Source: Mrakia gelida
Taxonomy: Eukaryota; Basidiomycota; Tremellomycetes; Cystofilobasidiales; Mrakiaceae
DNA length: 64,000 nucleotides
NCBI GenBank assembly: GCA_024345305.1
Contig: BRON01000003.1
Location: 248,001-312,000 of the forward strand
Reading direction: 5' to 3'
Shown here: positions 24,950-37,238 of the stretch, one piece after another
Layout: every line of letters starts with the position of its first letter
Numbering within the stretch: the first letter of the stretch is position 1
Notes under the pieces: model-generated
Told to the model about the DNA's origin: nothing
Seen by the model: only the letters and a program-made list of their open reading frames with translations
The model's database searches: none
Position numbers and translations under genes: made by a program

Positions 24950-25972
24950 ATGACCAACCAACTCACCGAACAAGAAGTCTCCTCACTTGGCGCTCTGACC
25001 GTCTTCGATGAAACTGGTGCGAAGTTGCGAATCGGGAGCGTGTGGGAGGAGGAGCGAACGCTGGTGATCTGGATCCGGTGAGTCTCGACGTTCTCGTCCT
25101 TGCTTCACTCAGTCTAAGCCTCGCTGACCTCCCTCTCTCATCCAGACACTTTTTCTGTGGTTTCTGCAAGGTTCGAGAGCTTCGTTGCTTTGGAAAGGCG
25201 AGGTGGAAGAGAGAGAGCTGGTCGTTTCCTCTCGCCCTCGACCTCGCCACTGATCGTCGCCTTCTTCCTCTCTCCCAGACGTACCTCACCGAGCTGAGCG
25301 AAACCATCGACCCCAACTCCAAGGTCGTAGTCGTCGGATGTGGGAGCTGGGAGGCCATCATGTTCTACAAGTAGGTCGATCGTACGAGACGAGAGGACTG
25401 GCAGCTGATCTTCGCTCTCCCTCGCTCTCCCGTCCCTCCTTCTTCTTCTTCCTTCTTCTTCCCAGAGAGGAAACCAAGTGCCCTTTCCCCATCTACGCCG
25501 ACCCCAAAGTAGCGACCTTCAAAGCCCTCAACATGACCACCCAGCTCGACCCTCTCGGAGCTCCCAAACCCGCTTACCTCCAGAAGACCTCGACGTTCGG
25601 GAGCGTGACGGGATCGATCTGGTCGGGTCTTACTCACTTGGGTCTGATCACGAAGGGTGGGGATTACAAGTGAGTCTAGGAACCTCGTCTTTGTGTCCTC
25701 GCTCGCGCGACGTGGATGTGCTGAATTGCTTGCGTTGGCCAGGCAAAACGGAGGAGAGCTCGTTCTTGGACCTGGAAACGCGTCGTCGCCTTACGTTCAT
25801 ATCATGAAGCACTCGACGGATCATACGGAGATCGAAGAGTGAGCTTGAGACTTGTTTCCTCTTTCTGTGTCGTCGCTGGAACCATGCTGACTCGCGTTTC
25901 GGTCCTCTTCTTCGCGTCTGAAGCCTGATCAAGATCGCTGAACTTCAGCTCAAGCCAACGTCCGCCGCTTGA
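24950..25972 (+). CDS. Thioredoxin-fold AhpC/TSA family protein (PRXL2/FAM213-like)
   Basis: This is a peroxiredoxin-like protein of the AhpC-TSA_2 family, probably a cytosolic thiol redox enzyme. About 200 residues begin MTNQLTEQEVSSLGALTVFD. The redox motif CGFC lies in IRHFFCGFCK, at the junction of exons 1 and 2. Later blocks are NSKVVVVGCGSWEAIMFYK and FPIYADPKVATFKAL, then GSIWSGLTHLG and GGELVLGPGNAS, matching the order of the thioredoxin fold in this family. The last intron splits a codon in EIE|D before LIKIAELQLKPTSAA and TGA at 25970-25972. Unlike typical 2-Cys peroxiredoxins there is no separate resolving Cys block at the C-terminus. The oxidant and partner are not inferable. Confidence 0.85.
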
Positions 25973-26356
25973 GCTCCCACAAGCAGCTCTTCGACGCTCG
26001 AAACTACCTCCTCCTACTCTCTCTCTAGTGGCTCTTCGACGCGTTGGGGGGTGGGAGGGGACGACGAAAGTGGGAGGGAGGGCACGACGAGCGAGCTTTC
26101 GCGACTGCTTCACGATCTTCCTTTCCTTTCGCCTCCTTCTGTTTATCGCAACTCATATATCTAATACTACCAACAGCGCCTCTATCTACGTTCGATAATC
26201 CTCTTAGCAGCAGGCAAACAGCTCGAAAGTCAGGCGAATAAACATTTTAAACTCGACCTCCCCTGCTCCCCTCCCGACTCCCCCTCTTTTCGTTGAGCTC
26301 TCCTCCCTTCTTCTCCTCCTTCACCCAACACAACCCCTTCAAACACTTCTACAGTC
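25973..26356. promoter_or_regulatory. eIF1A upstream region
   Basis: This holds the 3' end of the AhpC/TSA gene and the eIF1A promoter. The last 100 bases before the eIF1A ATG are strongly C/T-rich, as at several highly expressed genes in this window. Confidence 0.5.
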
Positions 26357-27647
26357 ATGCCTAAGGTCAGTTCCCCTCGCTCTTTTCCTCTCTCTCTTCA
26401 CCCCAACCCCTACTAACTTCCCTTTCGTTTCGCCCGCTGCCAGTCCAAAGGAAAGGTTCGTTGTTCTGAAAACCTCTGCTGCTTTACGTCCCTTGTTCGA
26501 CCGCTGACTCTGGTTTGGTGCGCTTTCGATTCTGTTTTACTAGGGAGGAAAGAACCGTCGGAGAGGAAAGAACGATAACGATGAGGACAAGAGGGAGTTG
26601 GTCTTCAAGGAGGATGGTCAAGGTCAGTTCAATCAATCGTTCACCTCGTCTCGTCCCGTCAAAGAAGGAGGAGAGCAGAGGGAGAGTGGTAGTGGTGGTG
26701 GCGAGGGCGGAGCAAGGACGCCCATCTGGGTGTTTGCCGGGTGTAGGCTCTCATGGGGAGACGCGAGGGTCGGCCTGGGCTTGCGAGCTGGGCGAGGGAG
26801 ACGTCAGGATCACAAGGGAGGAGGGAGGGAAGGAAGGGAGGGATGGGGTCTGACGTTCGACGTCTTCCTTCCTTCGAGTCCCTTCCGCTCTGTTATCCCA
26901 GCTCCTACGACGCCGCGACAACACTGGAGACTCTCATGTAGTAGTAGCATAAGCTGACCTTCATCTTCTTGTCGTCTCACAGAGTACGCTCAGGTCCAGA
27001 AGATGCTCGGAAACGGAAAGGTCGAGGTCCAGTGCTTCGACGGAGAGAAGCGAGTCGCTCACATTCGAGGAAAGATGAGAAAGAAGGTACGTACCAGATC
27101 ATCTTCCTCCTCTTGATCGTGCTGGTCGGTCGGCGGTGTTGGGGCTGGCTGGAGTGCAAGAGCAAGGCGTCGACCGAAACGAGCGAGCTCAACCCCGAAA
27201 AGTCGAAGACAACGGTCCTGACCTTCCTTCCCTCATCTTCTTTCCCTCTCAGGTCTGGATCAACCAGGGAGACATCATTCTCATCTCGCTTCGAGATTTC
27301 CAGGACGACAAGGCCGACGTGATCGTCAAGTACACTTCTGAGGAGGTTCGTTCGAGTTCGAGCTCAACCTCTGTTCTCTTCCGGGTCAAACTCTCGAGCT
27401 GACCTTGCTCTGCTTTCTTCGCGTCTCAGGCTCGAAATTTGAAGACCTACGGAGAGCTTCCCGATACTGCCAAGATCAACGAGACCGATACCTTCGGAGA
27501 CGAGGGAGACGACGATGGTGTGGAGTTCGGAGGAGAGTCGGATGTGAGTTCGCGTTTCGTTTCGAGGTCGAGGTCGCTTCCTCCCTGCCTCTTCGAGTTC
27601 GCTGATCCTCGCCTTTGCCGGATGTTTCACAGATCGACGACATTTAA
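26357..27647 (+). CDS. TIF11: Translation initiation factor eIF1A
   Basis: This is the eukaryotic IF1 homologue: it binds the 40S A site, promotes scanning and hands over to eIF5B. About 142 residues from [17 protein letters not shown]. The OB-fold contains [19 protein letters not shown] and [20 protein letters not shown]. The C-terminal acidic tail ends in DIDDI, the known eIF5B-binding motif. The basic N-terminal tail is split over a 9-nt first coding segment (MPK, 26357-26365), a 12-nt exon (SKGK, 26444-26455) and the third exon from 26544. Introns are of ordinary length except one of several hundred bases after EDGQ. TAA at 27645-27647 lies in a final exon coding only IDDI. Conservation is high throughout. 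Confidence 0.97.
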
Positions 27648-28724
27648 AAGCCCACAGCGTGCTTTATCGTTCGCTTCGTGAGTCCTCGCTCTCTTTGCTC
27701 CGTTCAACGCGAGGGAAGGCAGTCCGGTGAACCTTCGCACGATTGGACGAACTTCCCGCCTCCTTCCTGACCTCCAGCCGAGATAATCGAGGTTGCAGAG
27801 TGGCTCTCGACTTTTTTATCACTGAGACTAACCTCCTGATCTCTTTCCTCATTCTCCAGGCGTCCCCCAACCCTCTCATTCCCCGCCCATCCCATCCAAA
27901 CCCACCTTCCCTTCGCCCACCAAACCAACCCGCATCGCATGCCCGCCGGTCTTTCTCTCCCTATCTCCTTCCCACCCATTCACGTCCTCGTTTCTCCTCT
28001 ACCCAGTCCCTTGGCTTCGATTTCGATCCCTTCGTTCCTTCAACCTCCGTTTCTCCCTCCTTCGCGCGTAACGACTTTGGAACGAAACGAGGGTGGGGAA
28101 TGAGCTTCAACATCTGCAGCTTTTCTTCTTTCGAGTACAGTACGACTTCTCTCTCTCTCTTTTCCAGCTCTCTAGCTTTCTCAGTCTTCCTTTTTGCTTT
28201 TTGATCGGCTCTCGTATAAAAGACTTCGTTGCCCATCTTTCTCAGCCGACGACGACGACGGAAAGGAGGCGAAAGAACCGCTTCGTGCTCTCTCTCTCGT
28301 TCACGCTCGGTCAGACTGAAGAGACTCTGAAGGCCATACAAGAAAGTCGTCTCCGAAGAAAGGATAGCAGAGAGGAAAAGAGAGCGAGGGAATCCGCGGT
28401 GATCGAGACTCGTCGGTTCACGAACGCAACCCCCACCCTCTGACAACGTCTCCCTTCTTCCATCCTTCCTCTTCATCGGACCTCTTCTCTCTGCCTCGGG
28501 ATCTCTATATCACCTCTACCTTCGACTTCGATCAGGTTTTTCTCTCTCTGAAACGTGGGTTCGTAATCTCTTCGACGGCTCCGAGCTTCGAGCCTCGTGC
28601 CCGCTCCTTCCCTCCCTTCCCTCTCCTTCCCTGCCTCTGACACCCTCCCTGGTCGTGGTCTCTTTCTCTTCGAATACAGCAACCAACTCCCTTCGACCTA
28701 CTTCCCCCTTCCCCCCGCTTGTCG
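27648..28724. promoter_or_regulatory. Long upstream region of the Zn2Cys6 factor
   Basis: Over 1 kb with no confident gene. It is C/T-rich with a 153-codon open frame at 27743-28204 that lacks an ATG near its start and looks compositional. It probably contains the eIF1A 3' end and a long promoter and leader for the transcription factor. Confidence 0.45.
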
Positions 28725-31700
28725 ATGTCTACGGAGCTTCCTCCCTCGTCGTTCGTCGATCCCACGCACCGCAAACCGCTAGGGCTTCCTCCCCTTCCTC
28801 CTCCTCCACCTCAGTCTCAATCCTCACGCAGAACAGACGAGGAGTCAGAGGAAGAGGATGACGACGAGGACGATCAGGATGAGTCTGAGGACGACGACGA
28901 CGAGGAGGACGACCAAGGGGAAGGAGGAGGGAAGGGAGGAGGAGGAGGAGGTGCGACCTCCGGCAGCGTCAGGACGGGCACCGTTGCGAACGCGTCCGGT
29001 CAACCCTCAACAGCAGCAGCACCTCACAAGAAATCAGGTTCAGGCAAAGCCAAGGATCCAGCAGCAGGAGCTAGGAAACAGAACGTCGTGAGTTTTTCTA
29101 CCTCTCTCTGCCCCGTTGGCTCGTCTCTTTCATCGCATCATCCCTCTCCTCGCCCACCCTCCCCTTCGCCTCGCTCCCACCCCTCCCATCTCCCTCCCTC
29201 GCTCCCGAGCAAATCGCTCTCGGTCCGGAACCCTCTCTTCGCATAGGAGCGAGCTGTTTTAGCTGCTCCGTCTAGGCAGAGAAGGGCTGGGAAAACATCG
29301 TCAGCTCGGGATCGAGAGCTCGGACGGCGTCTTCTTTTTCTCTCTTCCTTCGGGACTTTTCTCGCCCTTGCCCTTCTTTCTTCAGAGCTGACTCTTTCGG
29401 GTCTTGGTGTTGGGATCCAGGCTTGCGACAACTGTAGATCCAGGAAGGTCAAGTGTACGAGGACGAACGGGTCTCCCAAGGTAAGTTTCCAAGTCGATGA
29501 AGAGCGAGAAGGGAGCCGAAGCCAGATCCGGGAGGGGAGAACACCGACGACGGAGCCATGCTGACACTCTCTCTTCCTTGTTTTTCCCTCCCCTTAATGG
29601 CGACGACTCGTTCAGTGCGATTCTTGTGTCCAGAAGCAGCTTCTCTGCACGTGAGTTCGACTTCTTCGATTCTCGAACGTGTTCGAGGACGACGAGGAGT
29701 CGGAGAAAAAAAGGACGCGTCGTCGGTCCTTTCGGTTCTGATCGTTTTCTTTCTCGTTTTGCATCCTCGCTCGCTTATCTTCAGTGCCCACTACGTCAAC
29801 TCTCTGTCGCACAAGGAGAAGAGGAAGCTTGAGCCTCGAGGAGGAAGGAGCTACTCTCCGATCAACGGTGGGAATGGAACTCCCAACGGCCTGGGTGGGT
29901 CGCCTGCTCCTCGAGGATCGGCGGAGAAGAGTAGGAACAAGAGGGTCAAGACTCATCAGAATGGGTAAGTTTGACTCTTCTCCTTCTTCGCGTCTCGTCT
30001 CGTGTCGAGAAACTGACCTTCGTTTCGTGGTGCAGCTCGTCGAACAACGGCTCTCACTCCGTCAACCCTCCTCTCTTCACCCATCAGCCTCACTCGACGA
30101 CTCAGCAACTTCCTCCCCTCACTACCTCCCACCCTCACTCCTCTCATCATACCAACCACTCGTCCTCCTCCTCCCAACAACCCTACCAGCATCAACCTCC
30201 TCCTCGCTCCTCGCACTCGTCTCACTCGCAACAACCTCCCGCTCTCTCCTCCTCTTCTTCGCAACAACAGCATCAGCCCTACTCCATTCCCACTCTTCCA
30301 GCTCCCAACCTCAACGGAGGACCCAACTACTCCTCCCACACCGTTCACGCTCCTCCCATGCCAGCCTACGCGCCTCCGTCGTTCCCTCCGTCCATGACGA
30401 ACCTCCTCCTCTACCTCTTCTCGCCCATGGAGGTCACAGGAATGGAGCTGGGCTACTCGGACAGGGAAGCAGTCGATCGAGAAGGGAAGAAGAACTCGGC
30501 GTTCAGTGGGATCCCAACGAGAGCGCATAGGAGTTTGAGCGACGAGAGCTTGCGACTCGAGTGAGTTGTTTCCCTTCTTCGGATCCGAGGACGAAACGAA
30601 GCTGACCACGCCTTTCCTCTCCCTCGCCTCTGTTCTTTTCACTCTCTCTCCCTCCCTCTCGTTCATTCAGACTCGCCAACGACCTCATCGAAACCTACTT
30701 CCAAATCGTCCACATCCGCATGCCCCTCCTCTCACCCACCCTCTTCCGAGCTCAGTTCCGCTCGCCGTCGTCCCTCTCCCAACCCCCTCACGTTACCGTC
30801 GCTGTCGTCCTAGCGTGGGGAGCCAAGTTCTCGGAGCATCCGGTTATTGTGATGGATAGGGAGGAGACGTCTGCGTCGATGGAGAGGAGGGATGGAGGGA
30901 GGAGTAGGAGTAGACTGGTCAGGTTGTTGGTCGTGAGGGCGCAGGAGGTGTTGGAGGCGAATAGAGCGTTTAGGGTCGCGAAGGTGGAGAATTTGCAGGC
31001 TGCGTGAGTTTGAGGCTTCTTCTCTACATCGGTCGAAGACGGGTTCGCTGACCTCGTCCGTGTTCGTTGGTCGCAGTCTTCTCATGGAACCTCTCCTTGG
31101 TCGTTCGTTCCCTCTCTTCTCTCTCTCGACCCCGCTCCTCGCCTGCTCGACTCGAACTGATCCCCCCCCCCTGTTTCCCTTGCACTTCGTAGACCCCTTC
31201 TCCCTCCCCAACACCACCCCAGGATCCGACTTCCCTTGGTCCAAATCCTTCTGGACGACGACCGCGATCAGACACCTGCTGGAACTTCAAGCCAACAAGA
31301 GCGAGACGATCGTCGCCATCGCAGACGAACAGGAACGTGGATCGCTCGTCTTCGCTTGGTGGTTGGCTACGCTCGCTGATGCTCATGGAGCTGCGTACTT
31401 CAGGAGGATGCCTGTGTTGTGAGTCGTCGACGATTGAAGGGAGGCGAAGGACGAGACGCGACGAGAGGAAGCCGAACTGACCCTTTCGTTCTTGTTCGTT
31501 CGCGCTCAGGTCCGACGACGACTACAACATCGAACCTCCTCAGATCTGGGATGGAGATAACACCGTTCCTCAGACTCCTCATCCTCTCGGAACGCTTTCG
31601 GAGGTGAGTTCGAACTCAGTTCGTCGCCCTCTCAGTCCTTGTTCGACTCTCGAGCTGACTTCCTCCCTCTCTTGCTCCTTCCTTATCACCAGTACATGGT

Positions 31701-33463
31701 CAGTCCACATCCTCTCCCTCCTCTGCTCCACCACCGCTCTCTCCCGCTGACCTCCTCGCCTCGTTCTCGCTCCAGATTTGGTACATCGCCGCTCACTCCC
31801 TCGCGTGCACCTCCCGACGCGTCTGTCGAGAGCTCTGGACGCCCGAGAAGGAGGAGAACGGGATTCCTATCGCTTCCCTTCGACCTCTCATCGACGCTCT
31901 CGCTATCTGGAGGGACGAGCATCTCAGCAAGGTCGGGGTGCCGTCGGTTTGGCCGGCGACTTGGGATTTCGTAGCTGCTGTGACTGCTTGTGAGTTGACT
32001 CGACCGGTTTCGCTCGAGCGAGCAGATGCTGACCCCACCATCTCTGTTTCCTTGACTCGTAGGCTCTTCGGACTCGAACTACCATGTGTGAGCAGCTGTC
32101 GATCTTTCGAATGGAAGCGAGGAAGATGCCTTGACGCGTCGACTGACTCACGTTTCGTTCTTTCGTTCTCGTCTTCGCAGCATGTGGCTGATCATCAACC
32201 GAGCCGTCGACGACTTCAACATCCGAGAGACCATCCTTTTCCAGCAGGGTCAGGCTCCTCACGTTCCCGAAGCGGACCTCGTTCGAGAGCGGATCTCTCA
32301 GGAAGCTCTCCACGGCGCTTTGCGGATCTCAGCTCTCGTTCGTTCCCTCTCCCTCCCTCCTCTTCCTCCATCCCCTTTGTCCTCGAGCTGACCCTTCCCC
32401 CGCTTGGTCTGACCAGGCCTCTGTCCTCACCACCAACGGCTACCTCCGCCTGGACCCCAACTTCCTTCAGTTCTCCCTCCTCGAAGCAGGCTTCCTTCTC
32501 GCCAAACTCGGTCGCCCAGAAGTCGAACCTTGCGTTGCTGGACTGCGTCAGTACGGGATGAGCTTCGAGGAGTGCTACGATCAGGCGGATTTGATCATTC
32601 GGATCTACGACGACGCGAGGAAGAGGTCGGCGGCGTTGGCGTCGGGGTTTGACACGAGAGGAGCGGTGATGATGGGGAGAGGAGAGGGGAGTGCGAGCTC
32701 GAGTGTCATGAGCATGGGGAGGTATGAGATTGGAGTCGGTGGGGGTGGGGATGTGAAGATGGAGGGGAGGGGATCGTTCAGTAATGGGAACGGGAACGGG
32801 CATCTGTCGCAAGTGAGTCTTTGGGAACGGACGAGTTGATGAACGGACGAGACGAGACGCGACTCGAATTCGAACTCGACCCCGTTTTACTAACTCTCTT
32901 ATCCCTTCCCTTCATTTTTTCTTCTTCTTCCTCAGCAACCTCAACTTTCCTCCTACGGCCAATCCCAACCCTCACCTCAGCACCACCACCTCCCCCCTTC
33001 CTCCAGCTCCACTGCTCCCTCCCCCTCCTCCTCGTCCCTCGCCGGCGCTTTCAGCGGTCTTCCTCGTCTCACAACCTCCAACGGCTCCCTCTCAGGCGCT
33101 CCTCCCTCCTCTTCCCACCAACCCCAACCCCAACCGCCCTCCGATCAACCTCGACCCCCCTTCCCCTCCTCCTCCTTCTCCCAACAACCCGCCTCCTACA
33201 CCATCCCCTCCAACGAAAGCTCAGCGCCGACAGCGTCCATCTACCGACACCAACCCCTCCAGCCCGTCCCTGCGCAGATGATCAGGGACTCGCCGGTGGG
33301 GACGCCCACTCCTGGACCGGGTCCGGTGGAAGGGGAGACGAGTGTTGGAGTTAGGGAGAAGACGACCGAGGAGGTGGAGAGCGAGACGAGCTCGAGTGCG
33401 TCGGCGTTGCTGGCGCTGGCGAAGGTCGTTGGGGAGGAGGTGGATGAGTTGGATGAGGAGTAG
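28725..33463 (+). CDS. Zn2Cys6 (fungal binuclear cluster) transcription factor
   Basis: This is a nuclear DNA-binding regulator of about 1,050 residues in roughly a dozen exons. The N-terminus has a Pro-rich stretch and a long acidic block of Asp/Glu runs (about 28850-28920), a likely activation or protein-interaction region. The zinc cluster reads ACDNCRSRKVKCTRTNG then SPKCDSCVQKQLLC, giving C-x2-C-x6-C-x8-C-x2-C-x6-C; it is cut by introns at 29482 and 29640. A basic linker (KSRNKRVKTHQNG) and a Ser/His/Gln-rich spacer follow. The middle homology (fungal_trans) region runs from about LANDLIETYFQIVHIRMP to WIIINRAV-type helices (seen as HVMWLIINRAVDDFNIRE). The C-terminus is Ser/Pro/Gln-rich and ends VGEEVDELDEE. 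It is convergent with isocitrate lyase. Target genes cannot be inferred. Confidence 0.88.
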
Positions 33464-33954
33464 AGGGTTGTAAGCGGGGGTAGAGAAGTAGAGGAGGGTT
33501 TGGTACTCTACAGTTCAAAGCTTGGCTGGCTCCGTTGTTTCGCGTTGCTCGTTCGTTCTCTCGTTTCTCGTTCATCTCTTCTTCTTCTTCCTCATCAGTT
33601 CGTGCTGTGGTTCTATCTTCGTTCTTCCTTGCTTTCAGTTGCCGAACGACATACGATGTTCGGTTCCTTTGGGTTCCACCTACTTCAGGAGAGCGAGAAC
33701 CTCGCAGAGGTCCGTCGACGCGCCGCGGCTTCTCGAATGCAAGAGCCTTTCTTTCGCGAAAAGGACGGACGACAAGCATAAGCGAAAACGAGTCATGAAT
33801 GAGGGATTCCCGAAGCGAGTAAAGTACTAGTACAACGGTAAGCGTGAGGGTGTGAGGCGTGAAAAGTGAAAAGGGAAAGCGAGAAGAGAAGAGAAGAAAT
33901 GAAATGAATCGGAACGCGTCGTCGTCGAGAGCTGGTTCGTCCGCTGAGCTAGCT
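33464..33954. other. Convergent intergenic region
   Basis: This holds the 3' ends of the transcription factor (+) and isocitrate lyase (-). T-rich tracts around 33550-33630 are compatible with a transcription end. No gene is seen. Confidence 0.45.
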
Positions 33955-36900
33955 TTAGAACTTGGATCCGACCTGAGGAGCAGTGAACTGATGTTCGGTG
34001 ACTCCCTTGCCCATGGCCGCCGTTGAAGAGCTGCCGCACAAACGAAACCGAGGTCGAGAACTAGATCAGCGAGATGTTTCGAGCGACGAGGAAGGAAAGG
34101 AAAGAGGGAAGGAGAGATAACTCACACTCCACCGGTAACGGTCTTGAGAAGACTGTCGACAAACTCGGCTCCAGACCACTGCGGAAGGAAAGACGCGTCG
34201 AGTCAGCGAACGAACGAGCGAACGAAGACGAGGGAGGAGCGAAAAGAACACGTACAGTCTGATGAGTGAGAACGTCACATCCGATGTCCCTCTCCCTCCT
34301 CTGGATGAGCTCGACGTAGGCCTTCATTCCCTCCTTGGCGAAAGCGGCGGCGAAGAGATCGGAGATGTAGGCGTTGGAGTGAAGACCTCCGAGCTGGATT
34401 GGAACGAACGAAAGGAGCGGGAGATGGTCAGCTTCAAGAACGAGGAGGATAGGTGAAGAAGAAGGGAATCGAGGACCAACAGTGATGAATTGCCAGACGA
34501 ATCTGGAGAAGAGCGAAAACGAGAACGAGGCGGTGGTCAGCGAGCGTCGAAGGAGGAAAGATGACTGAACGCTACCGAAGGAAACTTGACTCACCCGAGC
34601 TTGCCCAACTCCCAAACGTACTCCTTCATTTCCGTCTCTCCAAGACCAGCAGCGTCCCAGTTGAAGGAGGGGCTCAAGTTGTAACTGAGAAGTCGAGGCA
34701 GAAGGGGGAGGAGGTCAGCTCAACGAGGTCGATCGACCGAGACGCGTCCGTCGTTCAAGTCCGAGCGAAGGAGAACTCACGCAAGCCACTGTCCAGGTCG
34801 AGCAGCGTGAACACCGTCGGCGAACTCCTTAGCCTGCTTGTAGATAGGGCTCTTGGTCTCCATCCAGAGGAGATCGGCGTAAGGAGCGAAAGCGACGGCT
34901 CGGTTGATGGCGCACTGAGTTCCTCCCTGGTATCCTGAGAGACGAGGAGGCGAGAACGAAAGGAGAGAGGTCAGTTTGGAGTACAGGAGAAAGAGGTGCG
35001 AGAGCTTGAACGAACGGTAGAATCCCTCTCGGGTTCGAGGAGCGTCCCAGTCCCAGAAGGGAACGGACTTGAGTCCCGACTTCTGAGCGAGGGCGAGAGC
35101 GTCGAGTTTTGAGAGGTGGGAAGCCTTGGAGGCGAAGCTGAGGGAAAGGATGATGGTTCGGGTCAGCTTTCGGGTTTCCGAGGTACGGCATCGAGGGACA
35201 AAGGAGATGAACTCACGTCGAGATGGTGGAAGAGTTGGCTCCCTGCTTCTGAAGAGCCTCGGCGAGGACGACAGACCAGAGCTTGAGCTTCGACTGCGAG
35301 ATCCACCTGAAGTAGTTGAAAAGCGAATCAGATCCGATCGCCGAGGAGCGAGGAAGAAACCGAGGGAAGACTCACTGATCCTCGATAGCCTGCAACGCGT
35401 CTCCGCTCTTTCCGTCCCTCTCGGCCTCGTTCATGACCTGAACGAGAGGCTTGAGCTCGGAGCTGATGATCAAAGAAGTGCATGTCAGCTCGCAATTCCT
35501 TCGACTCGAGCGAGGAGAGGGGGAAGCGACTCACTTGGTGTTTCCGAGGATGAAAGCGTGATCCCTCTCGTCGACGTTGGTGGTGATGAGGGTAGCAGCC
35601 TCAGAGTCGGTTCGAGCGATGACGAGGTTCTCAACTCCCATAACGTCGTACTGAAGTCGGATGGCGATGAGTCGGTTGATGTGCTCAGAGATGGGGACGA
35701 GGACCTGCGAAAGAAACAAAGGTCGTCGCGTCAGTTTCGACGAGAGCTCGAGAGGAGCAAAGGAAGAGAGACCGAAGCGAGAACCAACCTTTCCGGCCAT
35801 GTGTCCACACTTCTTGGTTCCAGCAGCCTGATCCTCAATGTGAATTCCTGGAGTTCGAGAAAGAAACGAGTCAGTCGAAGCTCGAGATCTCGAGGCGAGC
35901 ATGAGGGAGAGGAGAAGAGACGCGTCGTCACTCACCGGCGGCTCCAGCCTCGACGAAGAGCTTGGTGAGCTTCATGACGGCGGTGATTCCTCCGTGTCTG
36001 AAGAGGCGAAAACGAGAGGCAGACGGCGGTCAGCTAAAACGGACAGAGAGAGGAATGAAGGTGAAGAGAGAACGAACCCAGTATCAGCGTCGGCGACGAT
36101 GGGTCTCATGTAGTCGATGGGCTTGAGCTTGGTTCGCCCAGCCTCAGAGAGGTTCAATCGAGCATGTCGTTGTTTTCTGAGAGTGACGAAAAAAGAGAAG
36201 TCGAGTCAGTCCAGTCCGAAGTGAGAAGGAGGAGAGCGAGAAGAAGACGAGCGAGCTCACCGGTCGTGGAAGAGTTGAGCCTGGAAGAGATGGGTGACTT
36301 TGTTGGGGACAGTGTTCGAGGGGTAATCTGGTAGTTCGAACGGAAGTTCGAGGGTGGAAAGAAATCCGAAAACGATCAGACTCGAATCGAGGGAGAGGGA
36401 GAGGAAGACAGAGAGGAAAGATGCGCACCAGCGAGATCGGGTCCAGGCTCGTTCGTGCTGCTAGCCGTGCTACTCGACTGCCATCCAGAAACGTAGACGG
36501 TCTCGAGGTGCTTGGCCATCTGAGTGACCTGAACGGGGTCGAGACTAGAAGCGAGCGAAGGAAGAAAAGAGGGTGAGTCAAAACGAGGAAAGAAAGAAGA
36601 AGGTCGGGGAGACGCGGACTCACGCTCCGTAGGCTGAGGGGGAGAGACGAGAGAGAGATTGTCAGCTTCTGATGGTTTTCCGTAGTAGAAAGATAGAGGG
36701 AAGCGTAGTACTCACTGTGACTGACCTCTCCCTTCTTGAACTTGGCGTCGAGGTTGGCGTACTGTAGAAGCGGGAAAGAAGGAAGCAAGGTGGTGAGCTC
36801 GGCGACAACGGACGACCCACCTCTTGCTCTCCCTCTCGTTCTCTCCACCCAACAGCTCCAGCGATCTTCTCCCAACCCATCACCAGGAGATAGAGGAGAA

Positions 36901-37238
36901 GGTTGAGTGAGAAGAAAATGGTACTCACGAGCTTCTTTCCCATCAAGTCTGAAGGGTACTTGAGCTCGACGGTTCCTCTGAGCTTGCAGACTTCGAGAGC
37001 AGTGTAAGGTCGGTGAGTCTTAGCGAATCGAGGCTCCTGAGAGTCGCAAAGAAGAGAAGAGAGAGAGATAATAGAAATGAGTCAGTTGAGGAAGAAGGAG
37101 GGAGTTGGGACGACGACGAAAGCAAGAGGGAAGGCGACGACGACGAGGAGGCGAGGGAGGGAAGCGTGAACGAACCTTCCACCATCGCTCGACCTCCTTG
37201 ACTTGAGCGTTGAGTTGTTGTTGTTCGGATGGGGACAT
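33955..37238 (-). CDS. ICL1: Isocitrate lyase (glyoxylate cycle)
   Basis: The enzyme cleaves isocitrate to glyoxylate and succinate, allowing growth on acetate, ethanol or fatty acids. About 540 residues from [20 protein letters not shown]. Conserved blocks in order: [56 protein letters not shown], then [19 protein letters not shown] with the active-site KKCGH, then [33 protein letters not shown] and [10 protein letters not shown]. The C-terminus is [14 protein letters not shown]. There is no C-terminal SKL-type peroxisomal signal, although the end GSKF is loosely similar. About 15 introns. TAA is at 33955-33957. ICL genes are normally glucose-repressed; no such element was identified here. 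Confidence 0.96.

Noticed and set aside
27743..28204. A 153-codon plus-strand frame between eIF1A and the transcription factor
   Set aside because: There is no ATG near the start, and it is Ser/Pro/Phe-rich because of pyrimidine-rich DNA. It is better explained as promoter and leader.
31161..31170. Nine-C homopolymer suggesting a frameshift in the Zn2Cys6 factor
   Set aside because: It falls inside an intron (branch CGAACTGATC, acceptor CTTCGTAG), so it does not affect the protein.
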